Positions 33,291 through 43,115 are shown, numbered from the stretch's first letter. The stretch is DNA of 64,000 nt from SIG440 sp045591095 (GCA_045591095.1 JAZNSF010000007.1:1-64000), one strand, 5' to 3'. Translations and numbers: made by a program. Notes: generated by a model from the sequence alone, not told the origin.

Positions 33291-34919
33291 ATGTATAAAT
33301 CCGAAAACATCATTACATCCAGACACTACCTTATTCTTATTTCTCTGGCCTTTCTCCTAGGAGTATTTATGACTTTATCACTTGGAGCGGTTTTTGCTTT
33401 TGGTCTTGCGGCTATTCTTTCATGCTCGGTAGTTTGCATAGGGTTTATTATTGTGTTAGCCAAAAATGTAGCTTTCAAAAAGAAATATATTCTTCTTCCA
33501 TTGTTTCTTCTTATCTTTTTTCTTATTGGTATTTTAAGAGTATCCTTTATTGACTTTTCGGCTGATAAATCACTAAGAAAATACGATGGTCAGGAGTTAT
33601 GGCTTTATGGCACTGTTTCATCAGAGCCCCAGCTTACCAAAAGCGGATACTATCATACTTTTGAGCTTGATGTTTTCCAGGCCGATGACAACACTTCTGT
33701 CAGAGATACTATAATCGTCTATCTTCCCAGTACACAGCAATGTAATTTTCATGCAGGGGATGACATCTTCTTTTGGGGAAGCCTGAAAAAGCATCCCGAA
33801 GGCGAAAATGTCCGTTCGTACGAATACTATAATTTCTTACGCGGCAAGAACATATTTTTAACCGCAAGCACAAAGAACATAAATATGCTCTCCGGATACG
33901 ACCACTTTTCTCTTATGACTTTCATAAAACACTCGGGTAGTTTTATCCGCTCCAAAATTTCAGATGCCTCAGAAAAACTATTCCCAAACGACACCGAAGC
34001 GTCTTCAATCCTAAAGGGCATTTTGATTGGCGATAAATCCGGTTTCACAGACGAAATGTATGACAAATTTTCAAATTCAGGGATATCCCACATAGTTTCG
34101 GTTTCGGGCCTGCATGTATCCATTTTATTCTCGTTTTTAGTGGCTCTTCTTGGGGTTTTTGGCATAAACCGAAAATTTCTCATGCTGATTATCATACCTT
34201 TTATCCTTATTTTCATGTCTGCTTCGGGATTTAGTCCTTCTACCTTAAGAGCCTCTGTCATGGTACTTATAATGATTTTTGCTTTTCTTTTAAGCGAGGA
34301 ATATCATTCACTTACCGCTTTATTCTTAGCGATTTTTGTAATAGTTGCCGCGGCTCCGTACTCTATTTTTTCAAAAGCTCTTGTGCTTTCCTTTTCGGCA
34401 ACCCTTGGTATTTTTGTTTACTTCCCCTATTTTTATGGTGCTCTTCTTGCACCGCTTGGGTCACCAAAGCTTGCTAATGGCAAAAACTTAAAATTTATCA
34501 AAAAGCCCATCCGTTATTTGGCATCGTCATTGTCACTTTCTTTGTCATCGTTTTTGGGCACAGCTTATTTTCTTTTGATATTTTTTGGCAAAATCTCAAA
34601 GGTTCAGTTTTTGACCAACCTTTGGATTATCCCACTTGTATCAATCGTATTCTGCCTAGGGTTTGTAGCCTGCATTTTTATTTATATATTTCCAAGCTTT
34701 TCTATTCATGTATTAAGGTATCCTCTTATGTGGTGCCTGGAAATTATAAAATATACAATAAATGTTTTTGGGGATAATAAATTTTCGTTTAACTTCCCGT
34801 TTAATATTGAATCTTTGTCATATGCAGCAGTATATTTTGGTGGATGCCTGATGCTTTACATGATACTAAAAAGCGTTCACGATATATATAAGCAAAAAAA
34901 TCAGCAGTCCAAAAATTAG
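33291..34919 (+). CDS. ComEC/Rec2-type membrane channel, short form
   Basis: A 542-residue polytopic membrane protein. Two or three helices at the N-terminus are followed by an extracytoplasmic OB-like domain (residues 75-200: LWLYGTVSSEPQLTK, FHAGDDIFFWGSL). The Competence domain has HIVSVSGLHVSILFSFLVALLG near 265-286. About seven further helices follow. Full ComEC proteins of about 750 residues carry a C-terminal metallo-beta-lactamase domain, but this one stops after the channel. Such a short form could need a separate nuclease or have another use. The gene ends inside a terminator hairpin. Confidence 0.88.
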   Translation: MYKSENIITSRHYLILISLAFLLGVFMTLSLGAVFAFGLAAILSCSVVCIGFIIVLAKNVAFKKKYILLPLFLLIFFLIGILRVSFIDFSADKSLRKYDGQELWLYGTVSSEPQLTKSGYYHTFELDVFQADDNTSVRDTIIVYLPSTQQCNFHAGDDIFFWGSLKKHPEGENVRSYEYYNFLRGKNIFLTASTKNINMLSGYDHFSLMTFIKHSGSFIRSKISDASEKLFPNDTEASSILKGILIGDKSGFTDEMYDKFSNSGISHIVSVSGLHVSILFSFLVALLGVFGINRKFLMLIIIPFILIFMSASGFSPSTLRASVMVLIMIFAFLLSEEYHSLTALFLAIFVIVAAAPYSIFSKALVLSFSATLGIFVYFPYFYGALLAPLGSPKLANGKNLKFIKKPIRYLASSLSLSLSSFLGTAYFLLIFFGKISKVQFLTNLWIIPLVSIVFCLGFVACIFIYIFPSFSIHVLRYPLMWCLEIIKYTINVFGDNKFSFNFPFNIESLSYAAVYFGGCLMLYMILKSVHDIYKQKNQQSKN

Positions 34920-34932
34920 GACTGCTAATTTT
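34903..34932. terminator. bidirectional terminator
   Basis: AGCAGTCC (34903-34910) pairs with GGACTGCT (34919-34926). T-rich ends on both strands serve the comEC-type gene and murD. The comEC stop codon is in the hairpin. Confidence 0.8.
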
Positions 34933-36306
34933 TTAAAATTCGTTAACTATTTTCTTAAATGTATCGCCGCGGACCTCAAAGTTTTTAAACATATCAAAGC
35001 TTGCACAGGCAGGCGAAAGAATTACAACGTCGCCCGCTTTTGCACAAAGCCGTGCCTTTTTTACTGCCTTTTCAAAATCGTATTCACAATGTATTTTAAG
35101 TCCATCAAAATTTGCCGCATTCCTGACGGCTTTTTGTATTTTTTCTGAGGTAACCCCTACCAATACCAGTTCCTTGACATACTCATTGACGACCTCACCA
35201 AAATCGTCAAATGGGATTTTTTTGTCATAACCCCCCGCAATAAGTATAACCTTTTGGTCAAAGGATTTAAGTCCTGCAGTTGTTCTTGCAGGCGTACTTG
35301 CGATTGAATCGTTATAGTATTTCACTCTGTCAAGCTCGCGTACAAATTCGATTCTATGAGCAACGCCACCAAAATTTTGGGCAACATAATCGATAGTTTC
35401 AATGGAAACAAAAGGTCTTACAGCACCAATTGCCGCCATATAATTTTCTACATTATGAAGTCCAGGGATTTTGATATCGTTTGTCGCAATTATCGTTTCC
35501 TGACCATTCTCTGTTTTTATCACTATGTTATCGTTATCGATTGTAATACCGCTTTCCAAATTATTTTGCCTACTAAAATATATAGCGTTATTTACCTCTT
35601 TGGCAAAATCTCTTGTGATTTGGTTATCAAAATTGAGTATTACCCTTGCATTTTTGTTGTTTTTAAATATACTCTTTTTTGCATCTACATACTCGCCAAA
35701 ATCCTTGTGCCAGTCAAGATGGTTTGGGGTAACATTTGTCACAACCGCAGTGTCGGCACTATATTTCATCGAAAATAACTGAAAACTCGAAAGTTCCAAA
35801 ACTACCATATCGCTTTCTTTCATATTTTCGACTTCACCAAGGAGGGGCTTTCCTATATTACCGCCAATATAACAATTGTAACCTTCTTTTTTAAGCATCT
35901 CTCCAATAAGGGTAGTTGTTGTAGTTTTGCCGTCGCTACCGGTAACTGCGATTATCGGGCATGGACAAAGCTCGAAAAACAGTTCCATTTCGGATGTAAG
36001 AACTGCGCCTCTCTTAACTGCCACCAAAATCTCGGCTGCATCAGGACGAAGTCCGGGTGTCCTGAAGATTATCTCAGCATCAGCCAGTATGTTTTTAAGG
36101 TAATCCTCGCCCAAAACGAACTCTGCACCCAAATCTTTAAGTTCGGAGTAAATGTCACCAAGTTCCTTTGGCGAGCGTTTGTCATGAGCAGTGACCTTTG
36201 CACCAGCCTCAAGCAAAAATTTTATCAAAGGTACGTTGCTTACACCTATCCCTATTACCGAAACAGTTTTCCCTTTTATTTTTCTTTTATATTCCAAAAT
36301 ATTCAT
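34933..36306 (-). CDS. murD: UDP-N-acetylmuramoyl-L-alanine--D-glutamate ligase
   Basis: A 457-residue cytoplasmic Mur ligase adding D-glutamate to the peptidoglycan precursor. The ATP loop is GSDGKTTTT at 123-131, where the more usual residue is GTNGKTT. VVLELSSFQL, VTPNHLDWH and NDSIASTPART (binding of the third domain) are present, along with the N-terminal Rossmann-like domain (VIGIGVSNVPLIKFLLEAG). Length is normal. It stands alone here rather than in a dcw cluster. Confidence 0.95.
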   Translation of the reverse strand: MNILEYKRKIKGKTVSVIGIGVSNVPLIKFLLEAGAKVTAHDKRSPKELGDIYSELKDLGAEFVLGEDYLKNILADAEIIFRTPGLRPDAAEILVAVKRGAVLTSEMELFFELCPCPIIAVTGSDGKTTTTTLIGEMLKKEGYNCYIGGNIGKPLLGEVENMKESDMVVLELSSFQLFSMKYSADTAVVTNVTPNHLDWHKDFGEYVDAKKSIFKNNKNARVILNFDNQITRDFAKEVNNAIYFSRQNNLESGITIDNDNIVIKTENGQETIIATNDIKIPGLHNVENYMAAIGAVRPFVSIETIDYVAQNFGGVAHRIEFVRELDRVKYYNDSIASTPARTTAGLKSFDQKVILIAGGYDKKIPFDDFGEVVNEYVKELVLVGVTSEKIQKAVRNAANFDGLKIHCEYDFEKAVKKARLCAKAGDVVILSPACASFDMFKNFEVRGDTFKKIVNEF

Positions 36307-36387
36307 TAAAAAACCTGCCTTCCCTTAAAGACTATTTGCAAAATTCCTGAAAAAAAGGAGCTTTGCAAAAATTCTTTAAATGTAAAC

Positions 36388-36409
36388 GGGAGGGCGAATA
36401 TACCCTCCC
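36388..36409 (-). terminator. hairpin after ispH-S1
   Basis: GGGAGGG/CCCTCCC with an 8-base loop, 21 bases past the stop codon. The following T-run is interrupted. Confidence 0.6.
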
Positions 36410-36430
36410 ATAAAACATCTTTAGTAGTTA

Positions 36431-38713
36431 TTATTCAGCGTCAAGAATGTCGCCCAAAGTAAATGTGCTTTCTTCTGTGTAAGATTCGTCACTTACTGCT
36501 TCTTCCACAGCCTCTTCAGTTTCAGGAGCATAGTCAGGGAGAAGAACCTTTCTTGAAAGGCCAATCTGCTTTGTTTCGTTGTTGATCTCAATAACGCGAG
36601 CCTCAACCTCGTCACCAATGTTGAGTACATCTGATGGCTTTTCAATTCTCGTATTTGCAATCTGAGAAACATGGATAAGACCATCTACGAAAGGTGCAAT
36701 CTCAGCAAATGCACCGAAAGGAAGAATACGAACAATCTTACACTTAACAGTGTCGCCTACAGCCATATCTTTTGTAGCCTGATACCAGGGGCTGTCTTCT
36801 TCCTTCTTGTGACCAAGAGAAATCTTCTTTGTTTCAGGATTAATTTCTTTAACATAAACTTCGATAGAGTCGCCAACCTTAACTACCTCTGACGGATGTT
36901 TGATTCTGTTCCAAGAAAGCTCGGAAATATGAACCAAGCCATCTACGCCGCCGATATCAACAAACGCACCAAAGCTTGTAAGCGATTTTACTGTGCCGGT
37001 GAAGTTCTTACCTACTTCAATGCCTGCCCAAAACGCTGCTTCTCTTGCATCCTTTTGAGCCTGAAGCTCCTTAACCAAAGAAATCTTATTTGCGTCCTTG
37101 TTAAGCTCCTTGATATATACTTCGATAGTGTCGCCAACCTTAACCACCTCTGACGGATGCTTGATACGGCTGTCTGAAAGCTCAGAAATATGAATAAGAC
37201 CGTCTGCACCGCCAAGGTCAATAAACGCACCAAAGTTTGTAAGTGACTTTACTGTACCTGTGTACTTTTTGTCAACTTCTGCTGCTGCCCAGAATTCTTC
37301 AGCCTTCTTTTCTGAAATTTCTCTTGCAACAGATTTGATTGAGCCAACAACTCTAAGACGACCGCGTCTGTCCTTATCCATTTTGATAATTCTGAATGAC
37401 GCTTCTGTACCCAAAAGTCCGCCCAAATCTTCGATAAAGCGTTCTGCAGCCTCGGATGCAGGGATAAATACCCTGATGCCCTTAACAATAGCAACAATAC
37501 CGCCTCTTACGATTTCCGAAATTTTTGCTGTCAAAACAGTCTTGTTCTCGAAATCTTCACGAAGCTCCTTGAGTCCTTTTTCTGCATCGATCTTCTTCTT
37601 CGAAAGTGTAACAACGCCGTCACGATCCGAAACATGAACAACAAACACATCCACTTCGTCGCCAACCTTAACAATGTCTGAAAGGTTTGCTGACGAATCA
37701 TTTGTCATTTCATTAAAAGGAATAACGCCGTCGTACTTGCCGTCAATGTCTACCTGTACCTCTGTAGGGGTAATTCCGATAACTATACCTTTAACAATAT
37801 CACCTGTTGTTAAGGGTTTTAAAGTTTCTTCAAGTGCCTCTGCAAAGTTCATTTCATTTGTAATTTCCGCCATGGTTAATTTTGCCTCCTTGATTACCTT
37901 ATCCGGAGTGGATGCTCCGGCGGTAATGCCTACTTTTTTTATATTTTTTTTAAATAAATGGACCAAGCCATCTAATTCTTTTGCATTTTCAATTTTGTAC
38001 GTGCTCTCGCAATGCTCACGACAAATTTCGAACAGTTTTTCGGTGTTCGAACTGTTTTTGCCACCTAAAACCAGCATGAGGTCGGATTCTTTGGAGAGTC
38101 TTTCAGCCGCCTGCTGACGTTCTTCGGTCGCACTACATATTGTATCAAAAAAAACTGCATTTGTAAAATACTTTTTTAAAATTTCTGAAATTTTTTTTGC
38201 TTTTTCGGGCCTTAAAGTAGTTTGGGATACAATACTGATTGGTAAACATGGGGATTTTGTCAAAATTTCTTGGCAATCCTCTTCGCTGTTTACAATATAC
38301 GCCGAATTTTCGCACCAACCGTTTATCCCTTTTACCTCAGGGTGGTCTTTGTCGCCCGCAATCACAATCTGCCTTCCCTTTTGATGTTCCTCAGATACAA
38401 TCTTGTGAATCCTCTTCACAAAGGGACAAGTTGCATCAATTATCTGGACACATTTTTGTTCTAAGCGACTGTATTCATCCTTAGAAATTCCATGAGCACG
38501 TATTATGACATGACTGCCACTTGGTATTTCGTCAATATTTTGTGCAGGGACAACTCCCATACCTTCAAGCTCGCCGGTAACGTCTTTGTTGTGTATAAGC
38601 ATACCAAGGGTGTAGACTTTGCTTTTTTTATCGGCTATAGTATCGTATGCAATTTTTACTGCACGGTCAACGCCAAAGCAAAACCCTGCCTTTTCGGCTA
38701 CATTAATTTCCAT
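36431..38713 (-). CDS. ispH: IspH-ribosomal protein S1 fusion
   Basis: A 760-residue fusion known from Clostridia. Residues 1-285 are 4-hydroxy-3-methylbut-2-enyl diphosphate reductase, the last step of the MEP isoprenoid pathway. Iron-sulfur ligands are C12, C96 and C193 (GFCFGV, DATCPFV, TICSATEERQ). Residues 300-720 hold five S1 RNA-binding repeats. The third and fourth (near 470-555 and 556-640) share GTVKSLTxFGAF and RIKHPSEVVKVGD and look like a recent duplication. The tail is acidic. It overlaps plsC by 11 bases, in the order cmk-plsC-ispH/S1. Whether the two halves act separately is not known from sequence. Confidence 0.95.
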   Translation of the reverse strand: MEINVAEKAGFCFGVDRAVKIAYDTIADKKSKVYTLGMLIHNKDVTGELEGMGVVPAQNIDEIPSGSHVIIRAHGISKDEYSRLEQKCVQIIDATCPFVKRIHKIVSEEHQKGRQIVIAGDKDHPEVKGINGWCENSAYIVNSEEDCQEILTKSPCLPISIVSQTTLRPEKAKKISEILKKYFTNAVFFDTICSATEERQQAAERLSKESDLMLVLGGKNSSNTEKLFEICREHCESTYKIENAKELDGLVHLFKKNIKKVGITAGASTPDKVIKEAKLTMAEITNEMNFAEALEETLKPLTTGDIVKGIVIGITPTEVQVDIDGKYDGVIPFNEMTNDSSANLSDIVKVGDEVDVFVVHVSDRDGVVTLSKKKIDAEKGLKELREDFENKTVLTAKISEIVRGGIVAIVKGIRVFIPASEAAERFIEDLGGLLGTEASFRIIKMDKDRRGRLRVVGSIKSVAREISEKKAEEFWAAAEVDKKYTGTVKSLTNFGAFIDLGGADGLIHISELSDSRIKHPSEVVKVGDTIEVYIKELNKDANKISLVKELQAQKDAREAAFWAGIEVGKNFTGTVKSLTSFGAFVDIGGVDGLVHISELSWNRIKHPSEVVKVGDSIEVYVKEINPETKKISLGHKKEEDSPWYQATKDMAVGDTVKCKIVRILPFGAFAEIAPFVDGLIHVSQIANTRIEKPSDVLNIGDEVEARVIEINNETKQIGLSRKVLLPDYAPETEEAVEEAVSDESYTEESTFTLGDILDAE

Positions 38714-39302
38714 ATGTCTTAGCCCCTGAAAGCACAGCTATTTTTTCCATTACTACTGTATCGGTAATATCCTGAATTTCGTCCGGTGAAAGTTTTTGCC
38801 CGCTATACTCCGAAAAATCTATGTAATCACCGATTGTAACCTTTACGCGGCTTCTAAACTTATAGGTAGCTTCAATTCCTACCGGCAAAATACCAACGTT
38901 TGCCTTGGTAGCAATCACAACAGCACCATGCTTACCCCTACCCAAAACACCGGGGGTTCTTACACGTTTGCCCTCGGGGAACATAACCAGGCACTTACCC
39001 GACTTAAGAATTCTGATTGCAGTACGAATAGCAGCCATCCCCTCGCCTCTTTTTACCGGGAATGCCTCAAAAGCCTTGATTACCTGTGCCACAACAGGAA
39101 CATTAAAAAGCGAAGCCTTTGCCATATACGCCATATCTTCAATAGGCAGGAACGCCGCAATAAGCGGCGGGTCAAAGTTGCTTAAATGGTTTGGGGTAAC
39201 TATAAAATTCTTGTCTATGGGGATTTTTTCAAGGCCCACAATCTCAACTTTAAATAACAGTTTGTAAAGCAGCCTTACTGCTTTTAGTATAAATCTTTTC
39301 AT
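38703..39302 (-). CDS. plsC: 1-acyl-sn-glycerol-3-phosphate acyltransferase
   Basis: A 199-residue membrane-associated acyltransferase making phosphatidic acid. Motif I is NHLSNFDP with H39 and D44, and motif III is FPEGKR with E110-G111 (the usual threonine of EGTR is lysine here). A hydrophobic N-terminal helix anchors it. It overlaps cmk by 4 bases (ATGA) and ispH by 11, indicating translational coupling. Confidence 0.93.
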   Translation of the reverse strand: MKRFILKAVRLLYKLLFKVEIVGLEKIPIDKNFIVTPNHLSNFDPPLIAAFLPIEDMAYMAKASLFNVPVVAQVIKAFEAFPVKRGEGMAAIRTAIRILKSGKCLVMFPEGKRVRTPGVLGRGKHGAVVIATKANVGILPVGIEATYKFRSRVKVTIGDYIDFSEYSGQKLSPDEIQDITDTVVMEKIAVLSGAKTYGN

Positions 39303-39979
39303 ATCTGATTTCTTCTTTCATTTATTATATCCATAATAATTTTTACAGACTCTTCCAGGGAATTTCCGGTGGTATCCACATACACGCTGTCCTCGGCAGG
39401 CTTTAAAGGAGCAATCTCACGTTCCGAGTCATTTTTGTCACGATATTCCATATCTCGCTTTACTTCGTCAAAGTCACACTCTACGCCCTTTTCAATAAGT
39501 TCCTTAAATCTTCGCATAGCGCGATCCTCAACAGACGCTGTAAGGAATATCTTAAGTTCGGCATTGGGAAGGACCACAGTTCCTATATCACGGCCATCCA
39601 TAATAACATCCGTTTTTTCGGCCAAGTCCCTTTGAAGCTGGAGAAGCTTTGCGCGGACACTTGGAATACGCGAAACATCAGATGCCGCAACTGAAACCTC
39701 GGGGAGTCTGATTTCAATGGACACATCCTCGCCGTTAAAAAAAACTGCTTGACCATTTTCGGTGTGCGCTATCTCCACGTTAATCTCAGGAAGCATTGCC
39801 TCTACCAAGTTTGCTTCCTTATCTGTGTCAATTCCTTTTCTGACTGCCGCAAGGCCAATTGCACGATACATTGCCCCCGTGTCAACATAAACTATTCCAA
39901 GCTCTCTTGCCGCCATCTTTGCGATTGTACTCTTTCCTGCACCTGCAGGTCCATCTATTGCAATTTTAAAAGTAGACAT
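39299..39979 (-). CDS. cmk: cytidylate kinase
   Basis: A 226-residue nucleoside monophosphate kinase for CMP/dCMP. The P-loop is GPAGAGKST (residues 10-18). MDGRDIGTVVLPNAELKIFLTAS near 117 is the CMP-kinase signature, and the LID region RRFKELIEKGVECDFDEVKRDMEYRDKNDSER is intact. It is first of the cmk-plsC-ispH/S1 operon. Confidence 0.96.
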   Translation of the reverse strand: MSTFKIAIDGPAGAGKSTIAKMAARELGIVYVDTGAMYRAIGLAAVRKGIDTDKEANLVEAMLPEINVEIAHTENGQAVFFNGEDVSIEIRLPEVSVAASDVSRIPSVRAKLLQLQRDLAEKTDVIMDGRDIGTVVLPNAELKIFLTASVEDRAMRRFKELIEKGVECDFDEVKRDMEYRDKNDSEREIAPLKPAEDSVYVDTTGNSLEESVKIIMDIINERRNQI

Positions 39980-40004
39980 ATCTTTTGCCTTTCTCTTTTT
40001 TTAT

Positions 40005-40274
40005 TTAGTCAAGCTTTTGACGCAAAGCTTCAATTTCTTCGTTCAGCTTGTCTATCTCTCTACACTTTTCTTCAACGAAATCAGCAATATTTTTGTCTTC
40101 CTTGCTTGCTGTATAGATTTCCTTACCCAACTCAGTGTAAAGCTTTTCGATTTCGTTTTTCAGGTCAAAAATTGAATACTTTGTCTTTGAATCCTCTACG
40201 AATTCACCTGTCTTTTTTGTAACCGTATGAAATGCATTTTCTGTTGCTTTTTTAAGATTTTCAATAAACTTCAT
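40005..40274 (-). CDS. small coiled-coil protein
   Basis: An 89-residue charged helical protein, unrecognised by name. It starts MKFIENLKKATENAFHTVTKK, and its second half (LKNEIEKLYTELGKEIY, REIDKLNEEIEALRQKL) has heptad spacing of a coiled coil. Similar proteins with an added zinc ribbon occur in Firmicutes, but the ribbon is missing here. AAGGAGG lies 8 bases before the ATG. It follows ychF after 27 bases on the same strand. Confidence 0.7.
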   Translation of the reverse strand: MKFIENLKKATENAFHTVTKKTGEFVEDSKTKYSIFDLKNEIEKLYTELGKEIYTASKEDKNIADFVEEKCREIDKLNEEIEALRQKLD

Positions 40275-40301
40275 AATGTTAAATCCTCCTTATACTTTAT
40301 A

Positions 40302-41399
40302 TTAAACATTAAATCTGAACAAAATAATATCTCCGTCTTCTACGACGTATCCCTTGCCCTCACTTCTTACAAGGCCCTTTTCCTTTGCGGCATTCATACT
40401 GCCGTTTTCCATAAGGTCTTTGTAGGCAACCACTTCAGCACGGATAAATCCACGCTCGAAATCGGTATGTATCTTACCCGCAGCCTGAGGAGCTTTTGTG
40501 CCTTTGGTAATGGTCCAAGCTCTGACCTCGGGCTTACCTGCAGTTAAGTAACTGATAAGTCCCAAAAGCTTGTAGCTTGCGCGAATCAGCTTGTCAAGAC
40601 CTGACTCAGTTGCACCAAGTTCCTCCAAAAACATAACTTTCTCGTCTTTTTCAAGCTCAGCAATTTCTTCTTCAATTCTTGCCGAAACTACCATAACTTC
40701 GGACTTTTCACTTTTTGCAAACTCAGCGATTTTTTGAACGTACTGGTTTTCTTCCATAGGTTTTGAATAGTCGTCCTCTGCCACATTTGCAGCATAGATA
40801 ACCGGCTTTAAGCTAAGCAGAGATACTTCTTTAAGCATTTCAAGTTCTTCGTCGGTAAAGTCTAAGGCTCTTGCACTTATGCCTTTTTCTAGATTTTCGC
40901 AAAGCCCCTCCAAAAAGTCAATCTCTACCTGAAACTTTTTATCGCCGCCTTTAAGTTGTTTTTTGAGACGGTCAATTCTTCTTGCTATAATTTCCAAATC
41001 CGAAAAAATCAATTCAAAATTTATTGTCTCGATATCACGAATAGGGTCGATGCTGCCCTCTACGTGTACGATATTGGTGTCCTCAAATGCACGCACAACG
41101 TGGACAATCGCATCTACCTCGCGGATATTTGACAAAAACTTGTTTCCAAGACCTTCACCCTTACTTGCGCCCTTTACAAGTCCTGCAATATCCACAAACT
41201 CAATTACTGCAGGGGTAACTTTGTCAGGAGCGTACATTTCTGCCAAACGGTCAAGCCTTTCATCAGGAACTGCTACCGTACCAACATTTGGTTCAATCGT
41301 ACAAAACGGATAGTTTGCAGATTCGGCCCCTGCCTGTGTTATTGCATTAAAAAGCGTACTTTTCCCTACATTTGGAAGTCCCACTATACCAAGACGCAT
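40302..41399 (-). CDS. ychF: ribosome-binding GTPase/ATPase YchF
   Basis: A 365-residue OBG-type P-loop protein. G1 is GLPNVGKST (residues 6-14), with NYPFCTIEPNVGTVAVPD and FVDIAGLVKGASKGEGLGN. Specificity loop NVAE replaces NKxD, which in YchF explains the preference for ATP. A helical coiled-coil insert lies at about 135-200. The C-terminal TGS domain ends GYVVEDGDIILFRFNV. It is followed by the small coiled-coil gene. Confidence 0.96.
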   Translation of the reverse strand: MRLGIVGLPNVGKSTLFNAITQAGAESANYPFCTIEPNVGTVAVPDERLDRLAEMYAPDKVTPAVIEFVDIAGLVKGASKGEGLGNKFLSNIREVDAIVHVVRAFEDTNIVHVEGSIDPIRDIETINFELIFSDLEIIARRIDRLKKQLKGGDKKFQVEIDFLEGLCENLEKGISARALDFTDEELEMLKEVSLLSLKPVIYAANVAEDDYSKPMEENQYVQKIAEFAKSEKSEVMVVSARIEEEIAELEKDEKVMFLEELGATESGLDKLIRASYKLLGLISYLTAGKPEVRAWTITKGTKAPQAAGKIHTDFERGFIRAEVVAYKDLMENGSMNAAKEKGLVRSEGKGYVVEDGDIILFRFNV

Positions 41400-41465
41400 A
41401 ATATATTATATCTCCTTTACTTCTCTTTAGTTCTTAAAAAACATCCCAGCTTTGTTTTTTGACAA

Positions 41466-41506
41466 AAAAACAGCCAATGTAACATACTATAGTATATCAC
41501 ACTGGC
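41466..41506 (-). terminator. terminator of the proS-cdaA-cdaR-FAD gene run
   Basis: GCCAATGT (41473-41480) pairs with ACACTGGC (41499-41506, one wobble), with ATACTATAGTAT inside and seven T's on the minus strand. Confidence 0.75.
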
Positions 41507-41546
41507 TTTAATTTATCAATAGAAATATATCAAAAATATTGTTTTT

Positions 41547-43115
41547 TTAACCCATTTCCAAAATTTTATTTGCAACACGAATTCCGTCTACTGAGGCACT
41601 CATAATACCACCTGCATAACCAGCGCCCTCGCCGCACGGGAAAAGGCCTTTATGGCTTACGCTCTCAAAGTTTTCATCCCTTTTTATTCTAAGAGGCGCA
41701 GATGTACGCATTTCAACACCCGTAAGCACAGCACCGCCATTTGTAAAGCCTTTTAGTTTTTTTTCAAAAACCAAAAGTCCTTCTTTTAAAGAATCCGAAA
41801 TAAACCCTGGCAAGCACTTTCTTAAATCTACAAACTCTGTTCCACCTGTAAACGAAGGTCTTACTCCGTCAAATTTATCGGAAACACGATTTATTACAAA
41901 ATCCCTTGCTAACTGAACAGGCCCTTTCCCGCGGCACAACTCGTATGCCGCCTTTTCGTATTTTCGCTGAAATTCCACTCCAGAAAGCGGCGAATCCCCT
42001 TTGAAATCATCGGGGGTGACCGTCACCACAAGAGCGCTGTTGGAATTTTCGGCTTTGCGGGCATGCTCGCTCATTCCGTTAACGCACAGATGCCCCTCTT
42101 CGGATGAAGCATTAACCACTACGCCGCCTGGGCACATGCAAAATGAATACACACTGCGGTTTTCGCCGTTATGCACAATGCGATAGTCTGCCGTTGGCAA
42201 ATTTCGAAAGTCAGCTTTTTCGCCATACTGCATTTTATTTATAAACTCGCGACTGTGTTCAATCCTTATCCCTGCCGCAAATGGCTTTTGTTCTATCTTT
42301 ATTCCATGCTCTGTAAGCATTTTATAGGTATCGCGACTGCTGTGCCCCGGTGCTAAGATAAGCGCATCAAACTGCTGCTGGGCGCTTTTGTTGAAAACAG
42401 CACCCACAACGCATCCGTTTTTTATGCTAAGGTCAGTAAGGCAGGTGTCAAAAAGCACCCGACATCCCAAAGTCTTTAATTTCTCACGCAGATTTTTAAT
42501 ACAAGTGCTTAGAATATCTGTCCCTATATGTGGCTTTGCATCATATAATATCTCTTTAGGTGCGCCGCAATCGACAAAAGTCTTTAGGACAAAGCCCTGG
42601 AGGGGACTTCCAATCCGGGTATTTAGCTTGCCGTCCGAGAACGTACCTGCGCCACCCTCGCCAAACTGGATATTGCAGTTAGGATTTAAAATTCCCGTTT
42701 CCCAAAACTTCTCTACTTCTTTCTTTCTGGTATCAATGTCGCTGCCACGTTCGATTAAGGTAACATCCGCACCGCCCACCAAAAGCGTATATGCAGCAAA
42801 AAGTCCAGCCGGTCCACTTCCCACAACCAAAACCTTTTTTCTGCACCTATCCAATGCCGTTTCAAAAGCCTTTGGCTCATCAAAAACCGATATGGGCGGC
42901 AAAATCTGTTTGCCATCAAGAGTCTTTGCATCAAGGACTACCGAATAGACAAAATGTATGTCACTCTTCCTTCGTGCATCAAGGGATTTTTTGTAAATAT
43001 ACGGATTAGCCGCGTCAAAATTTTGTGACGCGGCTAATTTTATTGCCTTTTTAAAAACCTCATCTTCCGTATGAAGAATAGGCACCTTAATATTACTTAC
43101 CAGTATTTTACTCAA
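41547..43115 (-). CDS. FAD-dependent dehydrogenase (COG2509-like)
   Basis: A 522-residue flavoprotein. The dinucleotide motif VVGSGPAGLFAAYTLLVGGADVTLIERG lies near 95. GEGGAGTFSDGKLNTRIGS near 152 and FPCGEGAGYAGGIMSASVDGIRVA near the C-terminus are hallmarks of this uncharacterised dehydrogenase family, of which the substrate is unknown. The gene sits directly after cdaA-cdaR, a frequent clostridial arrangement in which glmM usually follows. glmM is not here. Confidence 0.88.
   Translation of the reverse strand: MSKILVSNIKVPILHTEDEVFKKAIKLAASQNFDAANPYIYKKSLDARRKSDIHFVYSVVLDAKTLDGKQILPPISVFDEPKAFETALDRCRKKVLVVGSGPAGLFAAYTLLVGGADVTLIERGSDIDTRKKEVEKFWETGILNPNCNIQFGEGGAGTFSDGKLNTRIGSPLQGFVLKTFVDCGAPKEILYDAKPHIGTDILSTCIKNLREKLKTLGCRVLFDTCLTDLSIKNGCVVGAVFNKSAQQQFDALILAPGHSSRDTYKMLTEHGIKIEQKPFAAGIRIEHSREFINKMQYGEKADFRNLPTADYRIVHNGENRSVYSFCMCPGGVVVNASSEEGHLCVNGMSEHARKAENSNSALVVTVTPDDFKGDSPLSGVEFQRKYEKAAYELCRGKGPVQLARDFVINRVSDKFDGVRPSFTGGTEFVDLRKCLPGFISDSLKEGLLVFEKKLKGFTNGGAVLTGVEMRTSAPLRIKRDENFESVSHKGLFPCGEGAGYAGGIMSASVDGIRVANKILEMG

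Noticed and set aside
41490..41500. ATACTATAGTAT palindrome as an operator
   Set aside because: It is part of the terminator stem after the FAD dehydrogenase gene.
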